The position numbers were made by a program, and so were the translations under genes. Shown here one piece after another: positions 1 through 8,744 of a stretch of 64,000 nucleotides of DNA (within the stretch, counting starts at the first letter, position 1; the number at the start of each line of letters is the position of its first letter). A model generated the notes under the pieces. That model saw only the letters and a list, made by a program, of their open reading frames with translations. It was not told the origin of the DNA and made no database searches. Origin of the DNA: Roseomonas sp. E05 (GTDB lineage Bacteria > Pseudomonadota > Alphaproteobacteria > Acetobacterales > Acetobacteraceae); contig NZ_JASIRT010000007.1 in NCBI RefSeq assembly GCF_030063475.1, positions 155,816 to 219,815 of the forward strand, in the 5' to 3' direction.

Positions 1-120
1 GCCCGTCCTGGTGTTGCGGCCGATCAGCAGCTTGCCCTGCTTCGCCGCCTCCCAGAAGCCGCGGGTGGAGGGGTCGGGCGTCGGGCTCGGGGGCACGCGC
101 TGCGGGGTCTGCTCGCTCAT
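1..120 (-). CDS. DUF35 / OB-fold acyl-CoA-associated protein (N-terminal part only)
   Basis: The first 40 codons are present and the rest runs off the left edge. The N-terminus contains FWEAAKQGKLLIGRN, the typical opening of DUF35 proteins (a rubredoxin-like zinc ribbon followed by an OB fold). These proteins commonly sit beside SCP2-type thiolases and form a complex with them, acting in acyl-CoA chain cleavage or substrate binding. Here the start lies 5 nt beyond the thiolase stop, so the two are almost certainly co-translated as partners. The zinc-ribbon cysteines, if present, would be outside the window. Family assignment is fairly secure from the opening motif and context; substrate unknown. 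Confidence 0.7.
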   Translation of the reverse strand, partial: MSEQTPQRVPPSPTPDPSTRGFWEAAKQGKLLIGRNTRTG

Positions 121-125
121 CGCCG

Positions 126-1298
126 TCACTCCCTCTCCAGGACCAGGGTCGCGCTGCCGTGGCGGGTGCCGAGCGAGCCGCCCGTGCCATGCGCCAGCGC
201 CAGGTCGCAGTTCTTCACCTGCACCGCCGGGTGGGCCTCGCCGCGCAGCTGCCGCACCGCCTCGATCACCTTGGTGATGCCGCCGCGGTTGGCGGGATGG
301 TTGTTGCAGAGCCCGCCGCCATCCGTGTTGAAGGGCAGCTTGCCGACGCCGGAGATCAGGTTGCCGTCGGCGACGAACTTGCCGCCCTCGCCCTTCTCGC
401 AGAAGCCGAGATCCTCAAGCTGCATCAGCACCGTGATGGTGAAGCTGTCGTAGATGCTGGCATACTTGATGTCGGACGGCTTCACCCCCGCCTCCTCGAA
501 GGCGCGGGCGCCGGCGAAGCGCGCGCCGGTATAGGTCAGGTCGATGGTGCCGCCCATGGTGTGCTTCACCGCCTCGCCGGCGCCACGCACCGAGACGATC
601 GGGCGCTTCAGCGTGCGGGCGATCTCGGGCTTGGTCACCACCAGCGCGCCGCCGCCATCGCTGATCACGCAGCAGTCCAGCCGGTGCAGCGGGTCGGCGA
701 CGAGCGGCGAGTTCAGCACGTCCTCCACCGTCACCACCTTGCGCAGCATGGCGTGCTCGTTGTGCTGCGCGTGGTGGCTGGCGGCCACCTTGATCCAGGC
801 GAGCTGCTCGCTGGTGGTGCCGTATTCGTGCATGTGGCGCATGGCGCACATCGCGTACATGTTCGCGATGGCGGCGCCGTAGGGATACTCGAACTGCACG
901 TCGGGTTGCGCCGGGTTGCCGGCGCGTGGTGCGGTGCCGGTCGCCACGCCTTCGGAGCGCGGGCGGCCGGCCAGGGTGATCAGCGCGACGTTGCACTTCC
1001 CGAGCGCGATGGCCTCGGCCGCATGCGCCACATGCAGCAGGTAGGAGCAGCCGCCCACATCGGTGGAATCCACATGCCGCAGCCGGTCCAGGCCGAGATA
1101 GTCAGCCATGCTGAGCGGCCCCATGCCCGGCGCGTCACCGGCGCAGAAATAGCCGTCCACATCCTTGCGGGTCAGCCCGGCATCGCGCAGCGCGCCCAGG
1201 GCCACCTCGGCATGCAGTTGCGCGGTGCTCTTGTCCTCGGCCTTGCGTGTCGGATGCTCATAGGCCCCGACAATGCAGGCCTTGCCTCGAATGCTCAC
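126..1298 (-). CDS. Thiolase, SCP2/acetyl-CoA acetyltransferase-like
   Basis: This 390-residue thiolase-superfamily protein probably cleaves a 3-ketoacyl-CoA with free CoA at the end of a beta-oxidation cycle in the cytoplasm. The nucleophile region is DVGGCSYLLH with Cys84, and the C-terminal active-site regions NHPANRGG and HGTGGSLGTRHG are present. It is the fifth gene of a minus-strand operon, 42 nt downstream of an acyl-CoA dehydrogenase and followed at once by a DUF35 protein, the usual pairing for SCP2-type (sterol carrier-like, non-FadA) thiolases. The full length matches the family. The substrate (branched, aromatic or steroid-like acyl chain) cannot be told from sequence. Confidence 0.88.
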   Translation of the reverse strand: MSIRGKACIVGAYEHPTRKAEDKSTAQLHAEVALGALRDAGLTRKDVDGYFCAGDAPGMGPLSMADYLGLDRLRHVDSTDVGGCSYLLHVAHAAEAIALGKCNVALITLAGRPRSEGVATGTAPRAGNPAQPDVQFEYPYGAAIANMYAMCAMRHMHEYGTTSEQLAWIKVAASHHAQHNEHAMLRKVVTVEDVLNSPLVADPLHRLDCCVISDGGGALVVTKPEIARTLKRPIVSVRGAGEAVKHTMGGTIDLTYTGARFAGARAFEEAGVKPSDIKYASIYDSFTITVLMQLEDLGFCEKGEGGKFVADGNLISGVGKLPFNTDGGGLCNNHPANRGGITKVIEAVRQLRGEAHPAVQVKNCDLALAHGTGGSLGTRHGSATLVLERE

Positions 1299-1340
1299 GG
1301 GCAGCGTCCTCTCCTGTCTCGTTCTCTCACGTCAGTCATG

Positions 1341-2486
1341 TCAGCCCGGCAGCTCCAGCACGTTCTTCGCCAGGATGCCGCGCTGGATTTCGGAACTGCC
1401 GCCATAGATCGTGGTCGGCCGCGCCTCGATGAACTGCCCGGCGGGGTGCAGGTCGCGGTTCCCTTCCATCGGCTCCAGCAGTCCGGCATTCTCGCCGGCG
1501 ATCTCCAGCATCAGCTCGGTGATGCGCTGGAACAGCTCGGACTGATGCAGCTTCAGCATGGAGACGTCCGGCCCCAGCGTCTCGCCCCGGCGCAGCACGG
1601 CCACGAAGGTTTCGTAGAGCGCCTTGTGGTCGGCGAGGTCAAGCCGCAGGCGGGTGTAGCGGTCCTGGAAGTCCGGATCGTCGAAGACGCCCATCCGCTC
1701 CGCCAGCAGCTTCAGCCGCCCGAGCGCATAGCCGGACTGCCGCGGCGAGCCGAGGAAGATGCGCTCGAAGCCGAGCAGCGCCTTGGCCATGCTCCAGCCC
1801 TTGTTGGGCTCGCCGACCAGGTTCTCGCGCGGCACGCGGACGTTGTCGAAGAACACCTCGCAGAACTCGTCATGCAGGCCGAGATTGATGATCGGCCGCA
1901 CCGTCACGCCGGGCGAGGTCATGTCGATCAGCAGGAAGCTGATGCCCTCCTGCTTCTTGCCGCTCTTGTCCGTGCGGACGAGGCAGAAGATCCAGTTGGC
2001 GTCGGTCGCCAGCGTGGTCCAGATCTTCTGGCCGTTGACGACGTAGTGGTCGCCCTCCAGCACCGCCTCGGTGCGCAGCGAAGCGAGGTCCGAACCGGCG
2101 CCCGGCTCGGAATAGCCCTGGCACCAGACATGCTCGCCCGAGAGGATCTTCGGCAGGAAGCGCTGGCGCTGCTCCTCGGTGCCGAAGCGGATCAGCAGCG
2201 GGCCGAGCATGATTACGCCATGGTCCGGCAGCCGCGCCACGCCGTGCCGCTCGTATTCCTCGATCAGCGCGATCTGCTTGGCGGCGTCGAGGCCGAGGCC
2301 GCCATGCTCGCGCGGCCAGCCCGGCGCCACCCAGCCCCTGGCTTTCAACTTCTCGAACCAGGGGCGCCCCTCGTCCATGTGCAGCCGGTGCGGCGGGTTG
2401 CGCAGCCCGGGCGGATACTCCGCTTCCAGGAAGCGGCGCACCTCGGCGCGGAAGTCCGCGTCGCTCAAGGCGTTCAGATCGGTCAT
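1341..2486 (-). CDS. Acyl-CoA dehydrogenase (long subunit)
   Basis: This 381-residue FAD-dependent acyl-CoA dehydrogenase introduces the alpha-beta double bond into an acyl-CoA and passes electrons to ETF. The flavin/substrate segment is YSEPGAGSDLASLRT, with IWTTLATDAN after it, and the C-terminal helix has YGGSSEIQRGILAKNVL. The ATG at 2486 was chosen because it overlaps the upstream dehydrogenase stop by 4 nt (ATGA), indicating translational coupling; the reading frame stays open further upstream but inside that gene. The adjacent second dehydrogenase suggests a heteromeric FadE-type enzyme as in steroid side-chain degradation (inference). Electrons would reach the ETF-QO encoded at 10539-12164. 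Confidence 0.9.
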   Translation of the reverse strand: MTDLNALSDADFRAEVRRFLEAEYPPGLRNPPHRLHMDEGRPWFEKLKARGWVAPGWPREHGGLGLDAAKQIALIEEYERHGVARLPDHGVIMLGPLLIRFGTEEQRQRFLPKILSGEHVWCQGYSEPGAGSDLASLRTEAVLEGDHYVVNGQKIWTTLATDANWIFCLVRTDKSGKKQEGISFLLIDMTSPGVTVRPIINLGLHDEFCEVFFDNVRVPRENLVGEPNKGWSMAKALLGFERIFLGSPRQSGYALGRLKLLAERMGVFDDPDFQDRYTRLRLDLADHKALYETFVAVLRRGETLGPDVSMLKLHQSELFQRITELMLEIAGENAGLLEPMEGNRDLHPAGQFIEARPTTIYGGSSEIQRGILAKNVLELPG

Positions 2487-3562
2487 GCCTCCTCCTCCCG
2501 GGCCTCGTCGGCAAAGCGGCGGCGGTGCAGCGCGGCCGGGCCGAACTGGTTCGCCATCACCATGGCCTTGCGCAGATAGAGCCCGATATCCGCCTCGTCG
2601 GTGTAGCCGATACCGCCATGCAACTGGATCGCCTGCCGCGTGATCAGCATGGCGGCCTCGCTGGCCCGCGCCTTGGCGCGCGAGACGGCGGCGCGGCGCA
2701 TGGCCTGCGGCGCGCCGGGCGTGTCGAGCAGCGCGGCGGCGGATTCCACGCTGGCCCGGCTCAGCGCGAGCTGGATCTTCAGGTCGGCCGCGCGGTGCTG
2801 CAGGGCCTGGAAGCTGCCGATCGGCCGGTTGAACTGCTGCCGCGTGCGCAGGTAGTCCAGCGTCAGCGCGAAGGCCTGGTCCATGACGCCGAGCAGATAA
2901 GCCGCGGTGCCGAGTGCCGCCTCGTCCAGCGCGACCTCCAGCACGGCGGCGGCATCCTCCAGCACGCGCTCGCCGCCCTGCGGCCGCAGCGTGCCGAAGA
3001 AGCCGCCATCCTGCGTCTTCTCCAGCGTCAGGTCGGCGCCTTCGGCGGGTTGCAGATAGAGCGCCAGCTTGCCGCCCTCCCGCACCGGCACCAGGAAGGC
3101 GTCCGCGCCCCCGGCCAGCGGCAGGAAGCGGCGCGGCGCGCCCTCGTTGCCCGGTGCCTCCAGCACGCCGGGCGCCTCCTGCCAGGCGGTCACGACGTAG
3201 CTCTCGCCCGCAAGTAGCTTCGCCAGTGGCGCCTCGGCCCCGGCGGCGGCCAGCAGCGCGGCGGAGAGCGCGCCCGGCACCAGCGGCTCCGACGCCAGCG
3301 CCGCACCCATCTCCTCGGCGATGGCGCAGAACTCGGACAGGCCGAGCCCGGCGCCACCCTGCTCCTCCGGCACATGCAGGCCGATCCAGCCCTGCTCGCC
3401 GATCTGCTGCCACACCCCGCGGTCGAAGCCCGGCGGCTGGAACCGCAGCGCGCGGACGCGTTTGCGGTCGCCGCCGCGCGGCGCGATGCCGGCGGCGCTG
3501 TCGCGGATCATGCGGATGGATTCGGCGCGCTCCGCCACCATCGCGTCGAGAGCCTCGCTCAT
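2483..3562 (-). CDS. Acyl-CoA dehydrogenase family protein (short, divergent subunit)
   Basis: At 359 residues this is a shorter acyl-CoA dehydrogenase homologue. The N-terminal helical domain (GWIGLHVPEEQGGAGL) and the C-terminal QLHGGIGYTDE segment are recognisable. The central beta domain is divergent and lacks the YSEPxAGSD flavin motif seen in its neighbour. Such pairs of one canonical and one degenerate subunit are known to build alpha2-beta2 dehydrogenases for bulky CoA thioesters, so a non-catalytic or half-site role beside the 1341-2486 product is the best reading. Starts and stops overlap by 4 nt on both sides (ATGA), so stoichiometric coupled translation is expected. Confidence 0.85.
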   Translation of the reverse strand: MSEALDAMVAERAESIRMIRDSAAGIAPRGGDRKRVRALRFQPPGFDRGVWQQIGEQGWIGLHVPEEQGGAGLGLSEFCAIAEEMGAALASEPLVPGALSAALLAAAGAEAPLAKLLAGESYVVTAWQEAPGVLEAPGNEGAPRRFLPLAGGADAFLVPVREGGKLALYLQPAEGADLTLEKTQDGGFFGTLRPQGGERVLEDAAAVLEVALDEAALGTAAYLLGVMDQAFALTLDYLRTRQQFNRPIGSFQALQHRAADLKIQLALSRASVESAAALLDTPGAPQAMRRAAVSRAKARASEAAMLITRQAIQLHGGIGYTDEADIGLYLRKAMVMANQFGPAALHRRRFADEAREEEA

Positions 3563-4407
3563 GCGAACACCGCGGCGCCGTTGTTGACCACCACCACGTC
3601 CCGCTCCACCACGCGCGCCCGGAAGGCGCCGTTCTTCCAGATCTCCGTGCGGACCGTCTCGCCGGGATAAACGGGCGAGGAGAAGCGCAGTGCCAGGCTC
3701 TTCATCGCCGCCGGATCATAGCCGCCGAGTTCCCGCAGCAGCGCATGCGCCACCACGCCGAGCGTGCAGAGCCCGTGCAGGATCGGGCGCGGGAAACCAG
3801 CACGCTCGGCCACGTCAGGATCGGCGTGCAGCGGATTGTCATCGCCGTTCAGCCGGTAGTAGAGCGCCTGCTCCGGCCGCGTCGGCAGGTCCACCACGAT
3901 ATCGGGCGCGCTCTCCGGGATCGGGTTCACCGGCTTCACGGGTCCGCTCGGCCCGCCGAAGCCGCCATCGGCGCGCAGGAAGGTGGTGCTGCCGGTCACC
4001 GCCAGGACCTTCCCCGTGGCGGCCTCGATCACCTCCTTCTCGGAATAGAGCAGCGCGCCCTTCCCTTCCCCCTTGTCCACCAGCCCGGTGACGCGGGTGC
4101 GGCCGATGATCTCGCCCTCCGCCGGCAGCGGTTGGTGCAGGGTGATGGACTGCTCGCCATGCACCAGGCGCACCGCGTCCACGCCCGTCGCGGGATTGCC
4201 CAGCCAGAAGCCGGGATGGCCGAGCACCACGGCCATCGAGGGCAGCACGCGCAGCCTGCGGTGCGCATCCACGTAGTCGAGCTGCCGCTTGTCCAGCGGG
4301 TCCTGCCCCAGGCCGACGGAGAGCGCGTAGAACACCGCGTCGCGCGGCGTCACGCGCTGCCGCACCTCCGGAATGGGGAAGTTGAGCAGCTTCTCGTAGT
4401 CGATCAT
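3559..4407 (-). CDS. MaoC-like double hot-dog hydratase (enoyl-CoA hydratase 2 type)
   Basis: This 282-residue protein has two tandem hot-dog folds. The C-terminal one carries the hydratase-2 motif YRLNGDDNPLHADPDVA, whose Asp and His are the catalytic pair adding water across the trans-2-enoyl-CoA double bond; the N-terminal fold is the non-catalytic lid typical of the peroxisomal MFE2-like type. It lies between CoA ligase and dehydrogenases with 4-nt overlaps on both sides, so it supplies the hydration step of the same cycle. No separate 3-hydroxyacyl-CoA dehydrogenase is in the operon; the divergent SDR at 6860-7609 could provide it (inference). Start ATG at 4407 fits the coupled overlap. 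Confidence 0.88.
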   Translation of the reverse strand: MIDYEKLLNFPIPEVRQRVTPRDAVFYALSVGLGQDPLDKRQLDYVDAHRRLRVLPSMAVVLGHPGFWLGNPATGVDAVRLVHGEQSITLHQPLPAEGEIIGRTRVTGLVDKGEGKGALLYSEKEVIEAATGKVLAVTGSTTFLRADGGFGGPSGPVKPVNPIPESAPDIVVDLPTRPEQALYYRLNGDDNPLHADPDVAERAGFPRPILHGLCTLGVVAHALLRELGGYDPAAMKSLALRFSSPVYPGETVRTEIWKNGAFRARVVERDVVVVNNGAAVFA

Positions 4408-6551
4408 GCGTCGTCCTCCGCGATATCGATCACCGCGTCGGCGGCGAAGGCGCCCTGCCCCTCCGGCATGGCGAAGACGGGGTTGAGGTCGATGCCGGCG
4501 AGGCGCGGCCCGGCCTGGTGCGCGAAGACCGAAAGCCGCGAAAGCATCCGCGCCAGCGCCTTGATGTCGGCCGGCGGGCGCCCGCGCGCGCCGAGGAGCA
4601 GCGGCGCACCGCGGATCGATCGGATCATCGTCTCCGCTACGTCCTCGCCGAAGGGACAGCGGCGGAAGGCGACGTCCTTCAGCACCTCGACGAAGATGCC
4701 GCCCAGGCCGAACATGGCCACCGGCCCGAAGACCGGATCGCGGTGCACGCCAAGGATGCATTCGACGCCGCCGGAAAGCTGCTTTGCCACCAGCACGCCC
4801 TCGATGCGCGCCTGCGGCGCGGCCTTGGCGGCGCGCTCCTTCAGCAGCGCGAAGCCCTCGCGCACGCCCTGCGCGTCGGCGACGTTCAGCAGCACGCCGC
4901 CGATCTCCGACTTGTGCAGAATGTCGGGGGAGAGGATCTTCATCACCACCGGAAAGCCGAAACCCTCGGCCGCCGCCACCGCCTCCTCGGCCGTGGCGCA
5001 GGCGCGCTCCGGCGCCGCCTCGATCCCGGCCTGGGCCAGCAGGCGCTTGGCCTCCGCCTCGCTCGGCGTGCGCTCCGGCAGCGGAACCAGCGGAACCTCC
5101 GGCGGCGCAGTGAGCGCGGGCGCGGCGAAGGCCTCGCCGAAGCGGCCCATCGCGTGCAGCGCGGCGACGCCGCGGGAGGGGTCCTCGAAGACGGCGAAGC
5201 CTTCCTCCTCGAAGGTCCGGATCTGGTCCGGATTGGCGAGGATGGAGAGGACGAAGAGCCGGTCGGGATGCGCCGCGCGCACCGCGCCCAGTTCCTGCCG
5301 CAGGCGGGGCGCCACGGAGGCGGCGCCGCCGGTATGGGTGAAGAAGCACAGGATGGACGAGTAGCCGCCCTGCTCCACCAGCGCGGTCGCGAAGCGCCCG
5401 ACCAGCGAAAGATCGTTCAGCGCCTGGGCCGTACAGTCCACCGGGTTCTGCGGCGCGCAATAGGGCAGCACGGCGCGCAGCTCCGCCTGCGCCGCTTCCG
5501 GCATGGGCGGCATCGGCAGGCCGGCGGCCTCGGCGGCGTCCGAGGTCAGCACGCCGGCGCCGCCGCTGATGGTCAGCACGCCCAGCGTGTTGCCGACCGG
5601 ATAGATCCGCTTGGTGGCGAGGCGGGCAATATCCAGCAATTCCTCGGTGGTCCGGGCGCGCACCACGCCGAACTCGGACAGCACCGCATCGGTCACCGCG
5701 TCGTCACCGGCGATGGAGGCGGTGTGCGAGCGGGCGGCGGCGCTGCCCACCGCGCTGCGCCCCACCTTCATCATCACGACGGGCTTGCGGTTGCGCCGCG
5801 CCAGGTCCAGCGCCGCGAGAAAGCTGCGGGCGTCGCGGATGCCCTCGGAATAGGCGGCGATCACCTCGGTGCCGGGGTCCTGCGCCATCCAGCCGATCAT
5901 GTCGCCGACATTGAGATCCGCCTCATTGCCGGTCGTGACGCAGCAGGAGATGCCGATGCCGTGCTCGCGCGCCATGCCGAAGAGATGCATGCCATAGGCG
6001 CCGGACTGGCTGGCGATGCCGATCGGCCCCGGCTCGGGATAGCCCCGCTCCAGGCTGCTGGTGAAGGTGCCGTAGAAGTTGGTGCGGGCGTTGAACAGGC
6101 CGAGGCAGTTGGGGCCGAGCAGGCGCATGCCGTGCCGGCGCGCCGTCTCCAGCATGCGGGCCTCGGCCGCCGCCCCTTCCTCGCCCATTTCGGCGAAGCC
6201 GGCGCTGAACATGATGGCCGCCTTGACCCCGCGCTCCGCCAAGTCGGTCACGGTCGCCTCCGCCACCGCGGCGGGCACCGCGATGATGGCGACGTCCGGC
6301 ACCTGGGGCAGGTCGGCAATCGAGGCAAAGGCCGGCAGCCCCTGCACCGTCGGGCGGTTGGGGTTCACCGGCAGGATGCTGCCCTGGAAGCCGCGCGCCA
6401 GCATCGCGGCGATCGGCCGGCCGCCGATCCGGGTCGGATCGCCGGAGGCGCCGATCACGGCGACCGATCCCGGCGCGAGCAGTGCCGAAAGCGCCTCCAT
6501 CGGCAGCGCAGCCTCAGCGGAGCGGGCGAGCATGTCTGGCAATGGTTCCAT
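4404..6551 (-). CDS. Acyl-CoA synthetase, NDP-forming (acetate--CoA ligase ADP-forming family)
   Basis: This 715-residue protein fuses the alpha and beta parts of NDP-forming acyl-CoA synthetases. The N-terminal CoA-binding Rossmann domain has SVAVIGASGDP, then come succinyl-CoA-ligase-like domains with RSHTASIAG (phosphohistidine candidate His276), and an ATP-grasp half at the C-terminus (FPVVMKILSPDILHKSEIGG). It would activate a carboxylic acid to its CoA thioester with ATP to feed the downstream beta-oxidation enzymes. The ATG at 6551 was chosen: it precedes the conserved domain by about 20 residues, while longer forms reaching 6914 would overlap the divergent SDR gene. It overlaps the MaoC start by 4 nt. 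Substrate unknown. Confidence 0.87.
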   Translation of the reverse strand: MEPLPDMLARSAEAALPMEALSALLAPGSVAVIGASGDPTRIGGRPIAAMLARGFQGSILPVNPNRPTVQGLPAFASIADLPQVPDVAIIAVPAAVAEATVTDLAERGVKAAIMFSAGFAEMGEEGAAAEARMLETARRHGMRLLGPNCLGLFNARTNFYGTFTSSLERGYPEPGPIGIASQSGAYGMHLFGMAREHGIGISCCVTTGNEADLNVGDMIGWMAQDPGTEVIAAYSEGIRDARSFLAALDLARRNRKPVVMMKVGRSAVGSAAARSHTASIAGDDAVTDAVLSEFGVVRARTTEELLDIARLATKRIYPVGNTLGVLTISGGAGVLTSDAAEAAGLPMPPMPEAAQAELRAVLPYCAPQNPVDCTAQALNDLSLVGRFATALVEQGGYSSILCFFTHTGGAASVAPRLRQELGAVRAAHPDRLFVLSILANPDQIRTFEEEGFAVFEDPSRGVAALHAMGRFGEAFAAPALTAPPEVPLVPLPERTPSEAEAKRLLAQAGIEAAPERACATAEEAVAAAEGFGFPVVMKILSPDILHKSEIGGVLLNVADAQGVREGFALLKERAAKAAPQARIEGVLVAKQLSGGVECILGVHRDPVFGPVAMFGLGGIFVEVLKDVAFRRCPFGEDVAETMIRSIRGAPLLLGARGRPPADIKALARMLSRLSVFAHQAGPRLAGIDLNPVFAMPEGQGAFAADAVIDIAEDDA

Positions 6552-6859
6552 CCCTGGTCCGGGGCAGGACGGCAGGTGCCGCACCCTTCCGGCGCGGTCG
6601 CCACCGTTCAGCCCGCTTCTTCCCCTCTGTGCAGCCTTTCCGGCCTTCACGGGCAGGCTAGACGGACTGAGAAGGCTATTCAATATGGAGAACAGCATTC
6701 CACGAGCGGAAAGCCTGCATGGCCCATTCCGTGCCTGCCGGCCTGGCGGGCCTCCTGCCCTCCGCTTTTGGCCCGCTCCCCTACTCACCGCCCCTCCGGT
6801 CTGCCATCCTGCCTGCTCGGGCACGCATGTCGATCGAAACTGATGCGGAGGACTGAGCC
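6552..6859. promoter_or_regulatory. Divergent intergenic region between CoA ligase operon and SDR gene
   Basis: These 308 nt hold no convincing gene. They must contain the promoters of the minus-strand catabolic operon and the plus-strand SDR gene. The AT-richest part, near 6677-6710, has the imperfect dyad TTCAATATGGAGAA at 6679-6692, which resembles operators of IclR-type regulators that often control CoA-ester catabolism. No regulator gene is adjacent, so the operator idea is only a suggestion. A good Shine-Dalgarno-like GGAGGA (6847-6852) precedes the SDR start. Confidence 0.35.
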
Positions 6860-7609
6860 GTGTTGATGCAAGGTCGCTTTCAGGATCGCACCGCGATCGT
6901 AACCGGCGGCGCATCCGGCATTGGCCTGGATGTCGCCACCCGGCTGGCCGCAGAAGGGGCGCAGGTCAGCCTGTGGGACCTGAATGAGGCGGCCCTGGCG
7001 AAAGCAAAGGCGGAAAGTGCTGCCGTCGACACCCAGGTGCTGGACATCGCCGATGCGGCGCAGGTGGCACGCGCCATGGAAGCGAGCCTGACTGCGTTCG
7101 GCGGCAGGCTCGACGTGCTGGTGGCGGGCGCCGGCATCACCGGCCCCAACAGCATGCTCCGAGATTACCCCGTGAACGCATGGCAGCGGGTGATCGACGT
7201 CAACCTGAACGGTCTGTTCTACTGCAACCAAGCTGCCGTGGCGCCAATGGAGCGCAACGGCTATGGACGCATCGTGAATGTCGCATCGGTCGCCGGAAAG
7301 GAGGGGAACCCCAACGCCTCCGCCTACAGTGCCTCCAAGGCTGGCGTGATCGGCCTGACGAAAGCGCTCGGCAAGGAGCTGGCGACAACGGGAATCTGCG
7401 TGAACTGCGTGACTCCCGCCGCGGTGCGAACGCCGATTTTCGATCAGATGACCCAGCAGCACATCGACTTCATGCTGTCGAAGATTCCGATGGGCCGCTT
7501 TGGCGCCCTGGAGGAAGTGAGCTCGCTGATCTGCTGGCTCGCCAGCGCGGAATGCTCCTTCAGCACCGGCGCGGTCTTCGACGTTTCCGGTGGCAGGGCG
7601 ACCTACTGA
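6860..7609 (+). CDS. SDR-family NAD(P)-dependent oxidoreductase
   Basis: This 249-residue classical short-chain dehydrogenase has the cofactor motif TGGASGIG near residues 15-22, NAGxx-equivalent VAGAGI, catalytic Ser in NVASVAG and the YSASK Tyr-Lys pair. An acidic residue after beta-2 (LWDLNE) suggests NAD preference. The start is GTG at 6860, 8 nt after a GGAGGA box; the ATG two codons later is also possible. It is transcribed away from the acyl-CoA operon and could be its missing 3-hydroxyacyl-CoA dehydrogenase, a FabG-like reductase or an alcohol dehydrogenase. Sequence alone does not decide this. Confidence 0.87.
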   Translation: MLMQGRFQDRTAIVTGGASGIGLDVATRLAAEGAQVSLWDLNEAALAKAKAESAAVDTQVLDIADAAQVARAMEASLTAFGGRLDVLVAGAGITGPNSMLRDYPVNAWQRVIDVNLNGLFYCNQAAVAPMERNGYGRIVNVASVAGKEGNPNASAYSASKAGVIGLTKALGKELATTGICVNCVTPAAVRTPIFDQMTQQHIDFMLSKIPMGRFGALEEVSSLICWLASAECSFSTGAVFDVSGGRATY

Positions 7610-7769
7610 CGAGGACCTTGCGCTGCGCCCGGCGGGCCAAGGCAAAGGTGAGCGACAGGGAGGCGTGCGCTTACTCGGTGCGCCTCCCCGTCATGGCCTG
7701 GCGGAAAGGGGCTGCAAGAAAGCCGTTCTGCTCAGCACCGCCCAGAGCGGCCGGAGACCAGAGGAAGAC

Positions 7770-7844
7770 TGGTTGGGGCGCCAGGATTCGAACCTGGGAA
7801 TGGCGGTACCAAAAACCGCTGCCTTACCGCTTGGCTACGCCCCA
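7770..7844 (-). tRNA. tRNA-Gln (anticodon TTG)
   Basis: A complete cloverleaf lies on the minus strand. The acceptor stem pairs TGGGGCG with CGCCCCA, the anticodon stem GCGGT/ACCGC closes the loop TTTTGGT giving anticodon TTG (reads CAA), and the T arm contains GGTTCGAATCC. A discriminator A and an encoded CCA follow. It ends about 160 nt from the convergent SDR stop and is followed upstream by ispE in the same orientation. Without the CCA the gene is 7773-7844. Confidence 0.96.
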
Positions 7845-7853
7845 GCAAGGTCT

Positions 7854-8744
7854 CTAGGGCGCTGAATAAGGCTTCGGCGCCCCTTCCGTAAAGCCCCCTC
7901 CCCACCGCCACCAGGAGGCTGGCAGGTTTGCCGCCGCCGCTGCCGCCGCATCGGGGCTGGCGAACAGCGCGAAGCAGGTGGCGCCGGAGCCGCTCATCCG
8001 CGCCAGCAGACAGCCTGGCAAGGCGCGCAAGGCCGCCAGCACCTCGGCCACTGCCGGGCAAAGGCGGATCGCCGCGGCCTCCAGGTCGTTGCCGCAGCGC
8101 GCCAGGTCCTGCGCCATGGCCGCCGCGTCCGGCCAGCCGGCCGGCAGCGCCGCCTCGGGCGAGAAGCCGCCCTGGCGGGCCCGGAACACGGCGGGCGTGG
8201 CCAGCGGGATGCGGGGATTGGCCAGCACCAGCCCGGCCACCGGCATGGCCGGCGCGGAGCGCAGCAGCTCGCCCACTCCCCCCATCCGCGCCGCCTGACT
8301 GTCGAGGCAGACCGGCACGTCGGCCCCGAGCCGGGCGGCGAGCGGGGCAAGGCGGCGCGTGCCCCGGCCCAGCCCCCAGGCGCGGTCCAGCAGGCGCAGC
8401 GCCGCGGCGGCATCGGCAGAGCCGCCGCCGATGCCGGAGGCGACCGGGAGCGCCTTGGTCAGCCACAGCGTGCCATGGGGAGCGAAGCCGGCCTCCTCCG
8501 CCAGCAGGCGTGCGGCGCGCAACACGAGGTTGTCCGGCTCGGCAACCAGGGCACCGGCCTCCGGCCCGTCCAGATGCAGCGCCAGGGGGCCGCCGGGCGC
8601 ATAGCGCAGCAGGTCGGCGGCGCCGGCGAAGGCCGCCAGGCTGTCGAGCAGATGGTAGCCGTCGGCACGGCGGCCGACGACATGCAGATACAGGTTGATC
8701 TTGGCGGGCGCCGCTTCGGCCAGGCCCGGCGCGGAGAGCGTCAC
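7854..8744 (-). CDS. ispE: 4-diphosphocytidyl-2-C-methyl-D-erythritol kinase
   Basis: This is the GHMP-family kinase of the non-mevalonate isoprenoid pathway. It phosphorylates the 2-hydroxyl of CDP-methylerythritol with ATP in the cytoplasm. The N-terminal motif APAKINLYLHVVGRRADGYH is diagnostic, the ATP-binding glycine loop is LPVASGIGGGSADAAAALR, and a third GHMP motif (ARMSGSGATCFALF) lies near the C-terminus. The 296 residues match the family. The start codon overlaps the stop of the upstream TPR lipoprotein by 4 nt, so the two are translationally coupled, an association common in alphaproteobacteria. Confidence 0.97.
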   Translation of the reverse strand: MTLSAPGLAEAAPAKINLYLHVVGRRADGYHLLDSLAAFAGAADLLRYAPGGPLALHLDGPEAGALVAEPDNLVLRAARLLAEEAGFAPHGTLWLTKALPVASGIGGGSADAAAALRLLDRAWGLGRGTRRLAPLAARLGADVPVCLDSQAARMGGVGELLRSAPAMPVAGLVLANPRIPLATPAVFRARQGGFSPEAALPAGWPDAAAMAQDLARCGNDLEAAAIRLCPAVAEVLAALRALPGCLLARMSGSGATCFALFASPDAAAAAAANLPASWWRWGGGFTEGAPKPYSAP

